Of a DNA stretch of 64,000 bases, positions 46,652 to 58,286 are shown one piece after another. A program made the translations under genes and the position numbers. Under the pieces are notes generated by a model. The model was not told the DNA's origin, ran no database searches, and saw nothing but the letters and a program-made list of their open reading frames with translations. Source of the DNA: Selaginella tamariscina (Eukaryota; Streptophyta; Lycopodiopsida; Selaginellales; Selaginellaceae); contig PUQB01000457.1 of assembly GCA_003024785.1 (NCBI GenBank), forward strand, positions 1-64,000. Direction: 5' to 3'. Within the stretch, counting starts at the first letter, position 1, and each line of letters begins with the position of its first letter.

Positions 46652-47122
46652 TGTCAAGCCACGATCCAGGAACAAGGAAGTGAGTAGGATTCCAAAAATA
46701 AGAAAGCTTGACTTAGAAGCAGGACAAGGAACAGGACAGGAACTAGGAACCAAGAACAAGACAAGAGCAGGAGGCAAGAAGCAAGACAAGATAAGAACAA
46801 GACAAGACAAGATTGATCGTAAAAAGACTGGTGTTGATAGTAATCGATTGTACAACAATTAAGTCGGAGCTTTTATGCTCACAACTCTAAGCTAATCTGG
46901 TCATGAGCTAAAAATAGTGACCTTATCCTCTAGGCATATCCTGTAGTATATCCTATAGGAATATCCTGTAGGAATATCCCAGGCATATCCTGTAGGAATA
47001 TCCTATAGGCATATCCGTAGGAATATCCTATAGGAATATCTGCAGGCATATCCTGTAGGTATATCCTATAGGCATATCCTGTAACCTGTATTCTGTATCC
47101 TATCCTGTATCGGGTCATGACA
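46652..47122 (-). mobile_element. 3' LTR of B1
   Basis: 471 bp, from TGTCAAGCCACGATCC to GTATCGGGTCATGACA on the plus strand. U3 side (46920-47100) is an array of TATCCTGTAGG-type units. Polypurine-tract complement GCACCTCCTCCCTAA follows at 47123-47137. Confidence 0.9.
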
Positions 47123-48600
47123 GCACCTCCTCCCTAAGGACGAGTTCCAAGTCTTGGGACCTGGTTTAGCAGGATAACGCCGATGGAAAGCAGCAACTTT
47201 GGAAGAAGCATGGAGTAAGTTGGATGCAGGTTCCCAAGTGCGATCGGTAGGCAAATAACCTTTCCAATCCACCAAGTATTGAAGTTGGCGGCGATGAAGA
47301 CGAGAATCAAGGATGGCTGCAACTTGTACTCAGGTTCACCGTCAATGACCACAGGAGGGGAGGAGAAAAGCACGACCAGGAAGAGAAGAAGGATATGGCT
47401 CCAACAAAGGTGTGAAACACAGGATGAAGTTTCACCGTAGATGGTAACTCGAGTCGGAAAGCTACAGGATTGACCTCAGCCGCAATCCTGTAAGGCCCAA
47501 TCGTTGAAAATCCAACTTAGAAGAAGGCTGTTGGTGCGAATATGCCGACGAAGAAGCCACACGAGATCACCAATCTTGTATGTAGGTGCCGGTTGACGAT
47601 GAGCATCAGCATGAGCTTGTACCATTCCTGTGCCTGCTGAAGATGAACCGGAGATCCTCATGTACCTGACGAAGATGCTGGAGACGATCCTGTACTGCAG
47701 GAGCGGAAGAAGGAGAAGCAGGAGAGCAAAGTCAAAACGTGGATGGTAGCCTGTAAGAGCAAAGAAAGGTGTCTGGCTGTAGATGCGTGAACGGAGTTGT
47801 TGTAGGCAAACTCTGCCATTGGAAGAAGGTCCAACCAGTTGTCCTGTTGGTAACTGATGAAGCAGCGAAGATATTTCCAAGGTCTGAATCGTGTGTTCTG
47901 ACTGCCCATCAGTTTGTGGATGGTATCCTGAAGAAAGGTCCGCTTTAACCTGTAACTCCGGAGAAGTTCTCGCCAAAACTTGGACATGAATTGTGGGCCT
48001 CGATCAGAAACAATGCTCTCAGGAAGACCATGGTGTCGGAATACTTTGCGGATCACCAACTCAGCGGTTGTCTGGCTGTAGCAGTCTTGTGACATGGTAG
48101 GAAATGAGCTGTTTGGTGAAACGGTCAACCACCACAAGAACTGCATCAAATCCACGAGAAGGAGGAAGATCTGTGAGGAAATCCATAGAAATGGATCTCC
48201 AAGGAGCAGAAGGAACAGGAAGAGGACGAAGAAGACAAGGGTGCGTGACGAGGCATCTTCGACCTATTGCAGGTGTCACAACTCCGTACAAACTTGTCCA
48301 CAAAACCTCGCAACCCAGGCCACCAATAGTTGCGAGTCACCAACTCAACTGTCTTGGCCACACCAAAATGTCCTGTAGCCGGGGTATCATGACAATCCTG
48401 TACCACACGAGTCCTGCAAACACCAACAGGAACGTACAGAGACCTTCCCGATACAGGAGTCCGTCTGTATGGCAAACAACTTGTAGTCTATACGGGAACT
48501 GGAGGAAGAGGAACTTGCGATGTCAGGACTAATGTGTGAAAACACATTCCTTGCCAAGTCGTCTGTAGCCAACTGCAAATGGATGTCCTATAGGAGTGTG
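47123..48600 (-). pseudogene. B1 integrase and chromodomain
   Basis: Zinc-finger region ([28 protein letters not shown]) at about 48375-48245, catalytic segment [12 protein letters not shown] near 48140, [13 protein letters not shown] near 48000-47960 with the second Asp, and [16 protein letters not shown] near 47925-47880 with the Glu. The chromodomain remnant ([18 protein letters not shown]) lies near 47240-47190. Four or more frame shifts relative to B2. Confidence 0.85.
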
Positions 48601-49960
48601 GAATCTGCTGGAGCCTGATGAACTTGTAGTGCTGCAAGCCGAAGTCGATCAGGACCCAACAACACTTGCTTTTGACAGTCATATGCAGGATCGCCCGGGG
48701 TCGGTGCAAGGTAAGAGCGCCTAGACAATGCATCCGCCTTGCCATTTCGAAAACCAGGCCTGTAGATGATGACGAAATCAAAACGTGATAGGAACTCTGC
48801 CCACCTAGCCTGTGCCGACTGAGAACTCGAGCCGTTTGAAAATACTCCAGGTTCTTGTGATCGTAAGAACTTGTACAGGATGCGCAGCACCTTCCAGGAA
48901 ATCGCCACTCCTCGAACGAATCCACAATGGCCTTGAGTTCCTTGTCATGAATCTCGTAATTGATCTCCCCGAAAGGAACTTACGAGAGTGAAAAGCTACA
49001 GGATGAAGCAACTTGTCTTCTCCAACTTGTGATAAACAGATCCTACTGCAAAATCGAGGCATCTGCTTCAACGAAGAAGGACGAGAAGGATCAGGATGTG
49101 CTAAAATCGGAGCTGTCGTGAAGGCGTCCTTGAGTGTTGTGAATGCATGTTGCCTTGTCGACCAAGAGAACACTCCTGTGCGCTTGGTGAGTTCCGTGAG
49201 TGGAAGTACACGCTTGGAGAAGTCCTGTATGAAACGCCTGTAGAAGTTTGCAAAGCCAAGGAAACATTGTACGTCTCGTACAGACTTGGGCCTCTCCCAC
49301 TCCGTGATAGTCTTCACCTTGTGCATGTCCATGGAAACGCCAGCAGGAGAGACGATGTAGCCCAAGAACTCCATAGTATCCCTGTCGAAGAAACACTTCT
49401 CCAACTTCGCATACAGGCCATGCTCGCGAAGCCTCTGTAGGACTAGTCGTACATGCTTGTCATGACCGCCTGGTCCTTGGAGAAAATCAAAATGTCATCG
49501 AGGTAGATTACCACAAACTGGTCCAAGAAGTCACGAAAGATGTCGTTCACCATGTTTGGAACACGGCTGGGGCATTGGTAAGTCCGAAGGGCATCACCGT
49601 GTACTCGAAGTGTCTTCGTGAACACCTTTGCTCCTTGTAGCCAATCGAGAAGTTCCGGGATCAATGGCAACGGGTACCGTTCCGAATGGTGACTTGATTC
49701 AAACCTCTGTAGTCCACAACCAAACGTAAACTCCCATTTTCTTCTTGACAAAGAAGATAGGTGCTCCTGCAGGGGACTTTGAGTGACGAATGAAGCGGAT
49801 GCCAAGTTTTCCTCGATGTACTGACGAAGAACCTCCAATTCTGTAGGTGACAGTGCATAAATCGGTGAACGGTGGAGTCTTTCCTTCCACAAGATCGATA
49901 GGACAGTCGTAGGACCTGTGAACAGGAAGAACTGCAGCCTTGTGCTTGTCAAAAACGTCT
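48601..49960 (-). pseudogene. B1 reverse transcriptase and RNase H
   Basis: [13 protein letters not shown] is intact near 49510-49470, FLGYIVSPAGVSMDMHKVKT near 49370-49320, and RNase H with SQVGEDKLLHPVAFHSRKFL near 49035-48970. Between VFTK (about 49630) and the YLDD block, about 115 bp present in B3 (9455-9570) are missing, removing the first catalytic Asp region (IDLRGAYN), so this RT cannot be active. Confidence 0.85.
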
Positions 49961-51070
49961 GAAAGGAGTGATACTTGGATGGCAGGGAAGAAGGAGGAGA
50001 AGAAAAGGAACAGGAGAAGGAGATTGAAAAACAGGGAGTCAGATACAGGAAAGGTAGAAAGGACGTAGGAGTTACTTGGAAGGCAAAAAGATGAAAAGGA
50101 GCAGGATCAGTGGCAAGTTCATGCATGGTAGTGGTAAGAACTCGGAGAGGAGAAGGAGGGAGCTGTGATTGAAAAAGAGGAAGGATCTTGGGGGTGGAAC
50201 AAAGAAGAGTAATGAAAAGAGGCAGGATTGGGAGAAACATGTGTGGATGTTGACAAGTGTACAGGATTGGAAGAATCCTGTACAGAAGTCCGTGGATGCA
50301 CAGGAGTGAGGAGAGCCTGTGAGTGTGCTGACGAACCAATAGGAGGTGGATCCTGTTGAGGAGGAACCTTCGACACTGATACAGGATTGGAAGAACCCTA
50401 TACAGGAATCCGCAAACTTACAGGAGTGGAGAGAGCCTGCGGATGTGCTGAGGAACTGACATGAGGTGAATCCTGTCGAGGAGGAGTCTTCAACACTGAT
50501 ACAGGAACAGGCACGGTCAATCCTGTAGCTTGTACTGCCTCAGACACTAAGGATGTATCCTGCACAAGGAAGGTACAGGATTGATCCTGGTTGCTGGAGA
50601 GGAAAACGTGAGCGTCCTAGACCTCCAGTCGATCTGAGGATTTGCAACAACGAACCATGGCATGCCCAAAATGATGGGAGTCGACCGAGTCTTGATCAAG
50701 TTGAAGGAAATCGAACAGTTGAATGCGCCATGACTGCAAGAGAGAGGTTTGGTAGCATGGGTAACTGCCAGAAGCAATCAGACGACCATCGGCCACCTCT
50801 ACAGGAACTGCACGCTTCAACTTCACCACCGGAATGCCATGTTGAGTTGCAAAAGTGTCATCCATGAAGCATGCATTTGCACCAGTGTCTAACAGGGCAA
50901 ACTCCTTGAGCTCTCGATTATTGAGATGAATGTGTACAGGAAACTTGAGTGATGGAATGGTATGAGCAGCACCAATGGAGCCTGCACCTACGTCCAACTT
51001 CGTGGCTCCTAGACGAAGTGAACATTGAAGTTTTCGACTGAACTTCAGCTTCAACTTCACGCGTCTTGAA
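49961..51070 (-). pseudogene. B1 protease and Pro/Ser linker
   Basis: Protease segment FALLDTGANACFMDDTFATQ at about 50915-50855 (DTGA present), followed by EVADGRLIASG. The linker with VPPQQDPPPIGSSAHSQA repeats is at 50540-50270 and a Pro/Ser/Phe-rich tail to 49960. Parallels 8031-9140 of B3. Confidence 0.8.
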
Positions 51071-51796
51071 CTTCCTGGCTTTAATAGGACATTCGCGCCT
51101 TGTGTCCTGCTTCACCACAATACAAACATAGATTCTCACTGCGGCGACGTTGCTTCTCAGCAGCGGAAAGTGAGCCACGCTTGTATTTCTCAACCTCCAT
51201 AGGAACTACTCCAGAAGGTGTCGCAGGAGTATGTACCACAGCTGCAGGATTGGTTTGCAGGAACTGTTGAGGGATTTTTCCTGACGACGCTCGAACAAGC
51301 GGTTGTCAAGCGAACGGCTTGTTGCATGATCTCGCTAATGTTTGGGCATCCGGTAACGTAAGGAGAAGGTCCTTCACGTCATCCCTCAACCCAAAACGGA
51401 AGTGTTCAATCAATGCAGTCTCGTCCCATGGAATGTTCGTGCAAAGTTGCTGAAATTCGGATGCATATACGGAAGCTGGTCGAGATCCTTGTGTGAGCTT
51501 TCGTAACTTCGTGCATGCGGAACGGTACTTATGGATCTCCAAAGCAAGCTTCAAAGGCAGCCACGAAACCTTCAAAGTCTTCCATCAATGGGTCGTCACG
51601 CTCCAGCAAAGGGGCAACCCAAGCCCATGGAGATCAACTAGTAGGGATGCCAAAAGGCCAACCTTTTGTGCATCAGTCGAGTAATGGTGTGGTTGCATAC
51701 GGATCAAAAACCTGATTGATTTAGGAACCCTTGGAAATCGGCACGATTGCCATTGAACTTTTCCGGCATGCTGATCTTCGGCTCCAAAGAAGTGTT
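51071..51796 (-). pseudogene. B1 gag, part left of element C
   Basis: Zinc-knuckle remains near 51120, the SCQQFLQTNPA-type stretch near 51260, and the capsid-like CTKLRKLTQGSRPASVYASE near 51530-51460. Element C interrupts gag at 51797; the N-terminal coding continues at 55532 (after the duplicated GTGTT). Confidence 0.8.
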
Positions 51797-52004
51797 TGTT
51801 ACGACCATATAACGAATCAAAGAATATTCCCCAAAAAGGTATAAGTTAGAATATTCCTAAAGAGCTATACCTAGATCTAAGGAAATTAAGGGCACACTAA
51901 TATGGGAAGCCTTTTGGAGAGCAGCGTGGGAGACTAGAGACAGCTCGGGGAGGTTGGGTGGTTTTGTGAGGGTCTCTAGTTTGTACGTAGTGGTGCCTAA
52001 CAAT

Positions 52005-52020
52005 TGGTATCGGAGCAAGC
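52005..52020 (+). promoter_or_regulatory. Primer binding site of element C
   Basis: TGGTATCGGAGCAAGC, two bases after the LTR: the common initiator-Met-tRNA type PBS of plant retrotransposons with one change from TGGTATCAGAGC. Confidence 0.9.
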
Positions 52021-52221
52021 CTGGTGGGAAGTAGAGGATAATACCATCTGTGTCGAGATGTTGGACACTGAAAGGCAAATTGTCCACGGAAGGGTTTCAT
52101 TGGTGGCAAGGACAAGTAGATGCATAAAGCTTAAGGAGATGGAGCGTGGAGAGGAGAACAAAGGAGACTTCTTTAAACCACAAGGTAAATTCTATTTGTT
52201 CTTGCTCAATAGGTAAACTAC

Positions 52222-52380
52222 ATGGCACGGGAGGAGTCACACACACGTGCTATTGTGGTGGAGGGACGACTTGGTGAGCGTCCAGTGCGAGTCCTTGTGG
52301 ATAGCATGAGTAGTGATAACTTTGTGTTAACAAAGTTAGTTGAGGAGTGCAGCTTGCCCACGAAGACTGTGCCTCAATAC
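52222..52380 (+). pseudogene. Element C protease-like region
   Basis: RPVRVLVDSMSSDNFVLTKL is the retropepsin active-site region, but the usual DSGS/DSGA reads DSMS, so it is probably inactive. Little gag coding precedes it. Confidence 0.65.
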
Positions 52381-52890
52381 GAGATTGAGGACTCAGCTAT
52401 CACACAGAGCTACAGTGCTTGTGTGGAGGAGTTACAGCTGGAGGTTGGCAAAACCCAGCTGGTGGAGCTGCACAAGAGCCTCAATACGAGATTGAGGGCT
52501 CAGCTATCACACAGAGCTATATGCTTGTGTGGAGGAGTTACAACTGTAGGTTGGCAAAACCCAGCTGGTGGAGCTGCATGAAGAGTCCTCAATACGAGAT
52601 TGAGGGCTCAGCTATCACACAGAGCTACAGTGCTTGTGTGGAGAGTTACAGCTGTAGGTTGGCAAAACCCAGTGGTGAGCTGCACGAAGACTGTGCCTCA
52701 ATACGAGATTGAGGGCTCAGCTATCACACAGAGCTACAGTGCTTGTGTGGAGGAGTTACAACTGTAGGTTGGCAAAACCCAGCTGGGGAGCTGAATGAAG
52801 ACTGTGCCTCAATACGAGATTGAGGGCTTAGAGCTAAATTGCTTGTGTGGAGGAGTTACAGCTAGGTTGGCAAAACCCAGCTGGTGGAGA
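52372..52890 (+). repeat. Five tandem units of about 107-111 bp in element C
   Basis: Units begin with CCTCAATACGAGATTGAGG at 52372, 52479, 52587, 52696 and 52807. The array expands the segment just after the protease core and carries small indels that shift the frame between units. Confidence 0.92.
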
Positions 52891-52999
52891 CTTCTTTCTT
52901 GCAAAGCTAGTGCATGTGGATCTTAAGATCTAGTGGAGCACCAAGCACATGAAGCTTGAGTATAGTGAAGAAAGACACTTGGTTTGGAACAAAGCTTGA

Positions 53000-53865
53000 G
53001 TCTCCAAACAAGTTCTTTTACTGTCACCTTGAGCAAAGCTGTTGTGCGAGGAGTTTGCTGACGTCTTCCCTCCTGAGCTACCTCATGGCTACCACATGCA
53101 AGAGCTACCTCAGGCTAACATTCAAGAGGTGTGGAGCTGGAATAGGGTATGAAAGCCATTTACCATAAGCCATTCCACTAGCCATGCTAAGGAGCAAGAG
53201 GTTAAGAGACAAGTGATGGAGCTATTGGAATATGGCTTCATACAACTAGCAAGTCTCCATTTGGTGCACCAGTATTGCTTGTCAGGAAGAAGGATGACCA
53301 TGAGGATGTGCATAGACTACAGAGCTCTCAACAAGCAAACAGTGAAGGACAGGATGCCCATGCCATGTGTGGATACTATCATGGATCATCTCGGTGGAGC
53401 CAGAGTGTTCACCAAGATAGTTGGGCATTTCGAGTTCACTGTTATGCCATTCGGCTTAACAAATGCCCCAGTCACATTCACTCGGTTGACGACTGAGGTG
53501 TTTGGTGACTACTTGCAACTTTGTGGAGATCTTCCTCAACGATATTCTTATTTACAGTAAGAATATGAAGGAGCATGTGCAGCATTTGCAAAGAGTTCTT
53601 CAGTTGTTGAGGGAGAACAAGCTCTATGCAAAGAAGAGCAAATGTGCATTTGTCAGTGCAAAGTGGAGTATTTGGGTCACATTGTGACGCCAAGTGGAGT
53701 GAAGACTGATCCACAGAAGGTGGCAGTGGTGGAGCAATGGCCAGTTCCTAGCAATGCAGAAGAGTTACGGAGTTTCTTGGGCATGGCTGGTTATTACCGG
53801 GTATGTCAAGGATTATGCCAAGAAAGCTTCTCCGTTAACTAGGTTGCTGAGGAAGGACGTTCCCT
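53000..53865 (+). pseudogene. Element C reverse transcriptase, catalytically damaged
   Basis: YRALNKQTVKDRMPMPCVDT at about 53320, GARVFTKI then directly [19 protein letters not shown] (deletion of the first Asp region), and [14 protein letters not shown] near 53525, where YxDD reads FLND. Connection region [13 protein letters not shown] and LRSFLGMAGYYR follow. Both catalytic sites are lost. Confidence 0.8.
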
Positions 53866-55306
53866 TTGCATGAAGTGCTTCAGAGAAGAGCAGTTTCCAA
53901 GCTTTGGTACGTGCACCAGTTTTATGTATTGCAGATCCCTCTAAGCCTTATGAGGTATCGTGTGATGCAAGTGGAGTGGCCATTGGAGTTGTACTTATGC
54001 AAGAGGGAAGGCCTATTGCTTATAAGAGTCGTACTTGAATCTGCAGAGCAACAATACTCAACGTATGAGCAAGAACTACTGGCTATTGTTAATGCATTAT
54101 GAGTTTGGAGGCACTATCTTTATGGTGCAAGTTTCAAAGTGTTTACAGATCACAAGACTTTGGTGTATTGTTCAAACAGAAAGAGTTAAACTCTCAGCAA
54201 GCTCGCTGGATGGTTAAGCTCATGGAGTTTGGCAAATTTCCTATTGAGCATTGCGTGGGAAAGGCTAACGTGGTGGTAGATGCTTTGTCACGCGTTAGGA
54301 GAGCCACAATGGTTAGAGAATTCCAAACACGCTTATGTAATGCATTAACAAGGACGGTCAGTGAGTTTAGCCAGGTAGTTCAACATGCTCAAGCACAAGA
54401 CGCTGAGGTGCAGGAGCTCAAAGGACAGCTAGAGCCACATTCTCATTTTAGGATGGAGTTTTGTACTACAATGGCCGTGTGTATCTTCCTCGTGTGGACC
54501 ATTTGATCAACCAGGTACTATATTTCCATCATGATCACCCAGGCTGGTCATTTTGGGGGGAGGAAAACGTATGAGTTGATCAAGAGAAGGTTCTATTGGA
54601 GGAATATGAAAGCTAATATCATAAGTACTGCAGGACTTGTGACAAGTGTAGCAAGTAAAGGTGCCCAGGGAAAAACCAAGTGGGCTATTAGTACCATTGC
54701 CTATTCCAGACAGGCGATGGGAGTATCTCTATGGACTTTGTCACCCATTTGCCAAGGACACAGTGGCATTGGAATGAGTCCATATTATGCTATGTTTGGA
54801 CGGCATTCCAAGACAGCTTTTGAGCTGGGTTTAGCAAGTAAGAAAGCTCAAGGCAACATGGATGAGGAAGCTAAAGATCTGAGTGTTGAGCTTAGAAACA
54901 TTCAGAGTTTGTGCAAGAAGAACTTACAAGTAGCTCAGAGCCAAGCTATTAAGTTTGTTAATGAGCACAGAAGCTTCCAAGAGTTCCAGGTGGGAGATTA
55001 TGTATATCTCTGAGTGGTATTTGCCACACATGTAAGGCGGAACACTATTGTGGCCTTACGGAAGGGACACAATGATAAGTTGTCTCTAGGTACTCAGGTC
55101 CTTATGAGATTCTGGAGCGTATCGATAAGGTGACATATCGACTACGGCTGCCAGAAGGAGTGAGGGTGCACCCAGTGTTTCATGTTAGCCAGTTAAAGAG
55201 AGTACTCACAAGGAACGAGTCCCGGGTAGATTCTTTGTGGATGTACAAGGCTAATGATACAGGACCAGTTGAGTAAGTTATATGCCCTTGAGGACAAGGA
55301 CTTGCT
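53866..55306 (+). pseudogene. Element C RNase H, integrase remnants and C-terminus
   Basis: RNase H pieces (EQQYSTYEQELLAIVNAL near 54045; GKANVVVDALSRV near 54260), integrase zinc-finger start (GHFGGRKTYELIKRRFYW near 54550), then a jump past most of the catalytic core to SPYYAMFGRHSKTAFELGLA near 54780. C-terminal LRLPEGVRVHPVFHVSQLK lies near 55145-55200. The missing core makes the integrase inactive. Confidence 0.8.
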
Positions 55307-55320
55307 AATGGGGGGAGGAT
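55307..55320 (+). promoter_or_regulatory. Polypurine tract of element C
   Basis: AATGGGGGGAGGAT immediately before the 3' LTR. Confidence 0.9.
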
Positions 55321-55531
55321 TGTTACGACCCATATAACGAATCAAAGAATATTCCCCAAAAAGGTATAAGTTAGAATATTCCTAAAGAGCTATACCTAGA
55401 TCTAAGAAATTAAGGGCACACTAATATGGGAAGCCTTTTGGAAGCAGCGTGTGGAGACTAGAGACAGCTCGGGGAGGTCGGGTGGTTTTGTGAGGGTCTC
55501 TAGTTTGTACGTAGTGGTGCCTAACAGTGTT

Positions 55532-55808
55532 CAATGGAGAAGAAACCATGGATGCTTGAGAGAGAGCTTGCACAGCAGCCTTGGAGGATGCATCAGCAGC
55601 TGCCTGCGCCGCATTGGTGGAACTTTGCAGATTTATGATCACTTGGTGCAAAGTGGCCAGCTCATGAAGTAATATTTGGTGCTCGCATTAAAATTGCTCA
55701 AAATCGGCCATGATCTATGAAAGAAAAAAGGAGGAAAACGAAGGAGAAGAATCAAGGAAAAAAAAGTAACTGAAAATCGGAAAGCTATGAAAGCAGTTAC
55801 TATCAAAC
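55532..55808 (-). pseudogene. B1 gag N-terminus, leader and self-priming PBS
   Basis: The gag start (AAQAAADASSKAAVQALSQA) is read leftward from about 55710. 55794-55806 on the plus strand reads CAGTTACTATCAA, so the minus strand has TTGATAGTAACTG two bases after the LTR, complementary to the LTR sequence at 56004-56016. Confidence 0.8.
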
Positions 55809-56273
55809 TGTCAAGCCACGATCCAGGAATAAGGAAGTGAGCAGGATTCCGAGAACAAGGAAGTTTGACTCAGAAGTAGGACAAGGAACAGGACAGGGAG
55901 CATGATAGGGAGCAGGACAAAAACTAGGAACCAGGAACAAGACAAGAGCAGGAGGCAAGAAGCAAGACAAGACAAGACAAGATTGATTGTAGAAAAACTG
56001 GTGTTGATAGTAACTGATTGTACAACAATTAGGTTAGAGTTTTTATGCTCTCAACTCCAAGCTAATCTGGTCATGAGTTAAAAATAGTGACCCTTATCCT
56101 CTAGGCATATCCTGTAGTATATCCTATAGGCATATTCTGTAGGAATATCCTACATGCATATCCTGTAGGTATATCCTATAGGAATATTCTACAGGCATAT
56201 CCTGTAGGTATATCCTATAGGCATATCATGTAACCCGTATCTTGTATCTTACATCCTGTATCAGGTCGTGACA
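55809..56273 (-). mobile_element. 5' LTR of B1
   Basis: 465 bp, TGTCAAGCCACGATCCAGG to GTATCAGGTCGTGACA. Predicted transcript start at 56004-56016 and TATA complement near 56042-56048. A TATCCTGTAGG-type array occupies about 56100-56230. Confidence 0.9.
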
Positions 56274-56460
56274 GATGGAAGTGCTAGCTTCGCCTAGAGT
56301 TTTCTGCAAATACCTAATGACACCCGGCCGGACTATCACTAGATACTCAAGTGCATTAAGCGGGCCTGTTTTCTCTATACCTATAGCTTATCAACATAGT
56401 ACAATAGGTAACAATAGTTAACGTCCAAAGTAAAGGGGAGTCATAGTAAAAACTATGACA
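56274..56460. repeat. Family A repeat, copy 3, right part
   Basis: Begins with the duplicated GATGG, then AAGTGCTAGCTTCGCC..., and ends AACTATGACA, completing copy 3. Confidence 0.85.
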
Positions 56461-58285
56461 TGCATTCACTATAAGAGAAGGTTGCAAACCATGTGAATGG
56501 CCCAAGTTGGTTGATCATGGCAAACAAATCATGCTTCAACTTATTCAATGCCTTTAGGGATGTTTTGATTTTTTTCAAGTGTACCTAAGGCTATGTTGGA
56601 AGAGATCATTGCACACCATATAAACAAGCTTCTTCTTGAACAATCACTTTGATTTCATGTGCTATTGCGCACTTATAACACATTCTTATGCTTGAGGAAA
56701 CATTGGCCACAATCTTTTTGATCACTTTGAAGAATATGTTTTCGATATGTGTAGCAAACCTTTTATTTAAATGTTTCAATTCCCAATGCACAATTACAGA
56801 AAATGTGTGTGTTGAACCTCGAAATTCTACCATTTGCAAATAGTAGAAATTTTCGTTGACAAACCTGTATTAAGGGTCTATCGGAAGAAATCAGACAACA
56901 GAAGGTAGGGAAAGGGTAAGGATGGCAAGGCGTATAGAAGGCAGCAGTACTATGGATCCCGTCACAGTACTGGGAGAAGGAATAGTATACATCAAAGTAG
57001 AAATACGAGTAAGAGTTAGACGTATAGAGAGAGAGAAAAAACTTATATTATGTCCGCGCATGGCACATGGTACAAAATAACAGTATACTCAAGATACCCT
57101 TCTAGTCCTAATCTGGCCTATTTATACGCGTACTCTAGGTCCCGTACTAGCAGTTATCGCAATTGCCTCTCAACCTTATCCATTTAGTTACTGTAACTCC
57201 TTCTTATCCTTATCCAAACATGCCGTACTCCGCCGGTATCATACTGCGGTGATAATTCGTATTGCGGTATTACGTTAATAACTCGTACTCCGATATATCC
57301 TTCCCACTCTCAATTTTCAACAATATATATTGTTTTTGATATTTTCTCATTATATTGCTCATGAAATAACAAGAAATTCTATCAATGTCTAACTATGATC
57401 TTAACAGTGTGTGAGTCCAATTGGTACCGGGCAAGAGTGACAACTAGCTCATGAGCATTACTTGCATTGAAAAAGTTTACCATGACTATGTTAACAACAT
57501 TGTAATCATCTTCAAGTGCTACACTTTCAACATCATGTTTGAGGTTGAACTTGTATGTCTGAAAGGAAGGAAAATGCAGAACATGTCAAATCTAATACAG
57601 CTTTCTTAGCAATATGTAGAGGTGTTGATACCAAGGCATTCACAACTTGAGTATTCAATTTGCCTCTTTTAGTTGGACCTCAATTGTTGCAAAAGTCTAA
57701 GTACCCATAGAGGGGAGTACACATTGAATGATACTCAAGTCACATGGGACATTGGTAACACCACTTCGCAACCTACTTTGGACCATGCCTCATGGCAGAT
57801 GGATTTGGGTGAATGCAAGATGGGGGGACACAAGTCTCTCTTCGAAGTGGTCAAGTACCTAAACAAAAGGGTGAATAAGGTTTATCACCATGGAAAAAGG
57901 TTTATAGTAGAGTAGGCACTCTGGCAAGGCATGCAATGACATGTGAAGAAATGTTACTACTAAATTACAAAAAGTGCATGTGTGGATTGGAGTGTCAACA
58001 ATTGTTTTGTAGAACATGGTGATTGCATGCTTGCCATTGAGTGCATGATTAAGCAACAAGGTTTGATATGTAAGATGGTCGGACAGCTATAGCTTGGTTG
58101 TGATGATGCTGTCGCTAGCAGGGCTAGCTAAAAACTTGGCTACTACCTTGCTAACTCTGAAATGAGTAGGCAGTTCATTTGCGAGTAGCACGAGGTAGAG
58201 GTGGTGAGAGGGTAAACCTACAAACTTGGGAAGTTTCTAATTGCTGAATGACATGTTGCAAAAAGCTTGTGCTAGCATCTTGGTT
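56461..58285 (-). pseudogene. Helitron Rep N-terminal half
   Basis: Minus-strand 56533-56468 reads DLFAMINQLGPFTWFATF, the hallmark after which Helitron Rep proteins continue (D.FAMI.QLG.PT.F.T.S). This runs straight into the piece at 45155 if the insertion is removed. Upstream, FYKTIVDTPIHTCTFCN (about 58010) resembles the Cys-pair segment that precedes Rep in these proteins, and KRGKLNTQVVNALVSTPLHI near 57660 resembles the next conserved block. Frames change often. A Copia-like LTR at 56866-57322 interrupts it. Confidence 0.55.
56866..57322 (-). mobile_element. Probable Copia-type solo LTR
   Basis: Read on the minus strand it begins TGTTGAAAATTGAGAGT, has a TATAAATAGG box, a CT-rich stretch, and ends CCTTAATACA. 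This layout is that of a Copia-type LTR of about 457 bp. No matching target duplication was seen, so boundaries are approximate. Confidence 0.45.
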
Positions 58286-58286
58286 G

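Larger units (their letters stand above)
51797..55526 (+). mobile_element. Gypsy-type element C, short and defective, inserted in B1 gag
   Basis: 3,730 bp with 206-bp LTRs (51797-52002 and 55321-55526, nearly identical), exact target duplication GTGTT on both sides, PBS and polypurine tract. Opposite orientation to its host B1. Near-identity of the LTRs points to recent insertion; gag and parts of RT and integrase are missing, so it must have moved with help from a relative. Confidence 0.93.
46652..56273 (-). mobile_element. Chromovirus B1, complete between LTRs, hosting element C
   Basis: 9,622 bp including inserted element C (without C and its duplicated target, about 5.9 kb). Exact 5-bp target duplication GATGG at 46647-46651 and 56274-56278. 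Two LTRs (471 and 465 bp), self-priming-type PBS next to the right LTR and polypurine tract next to the left one give minus orientation. Domain order: Gag, zinc knuckle, protease, Pro/Ser linker, RT, RNase H, integrase, chromodomain. All frames are broken. Confidence 0.9.
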
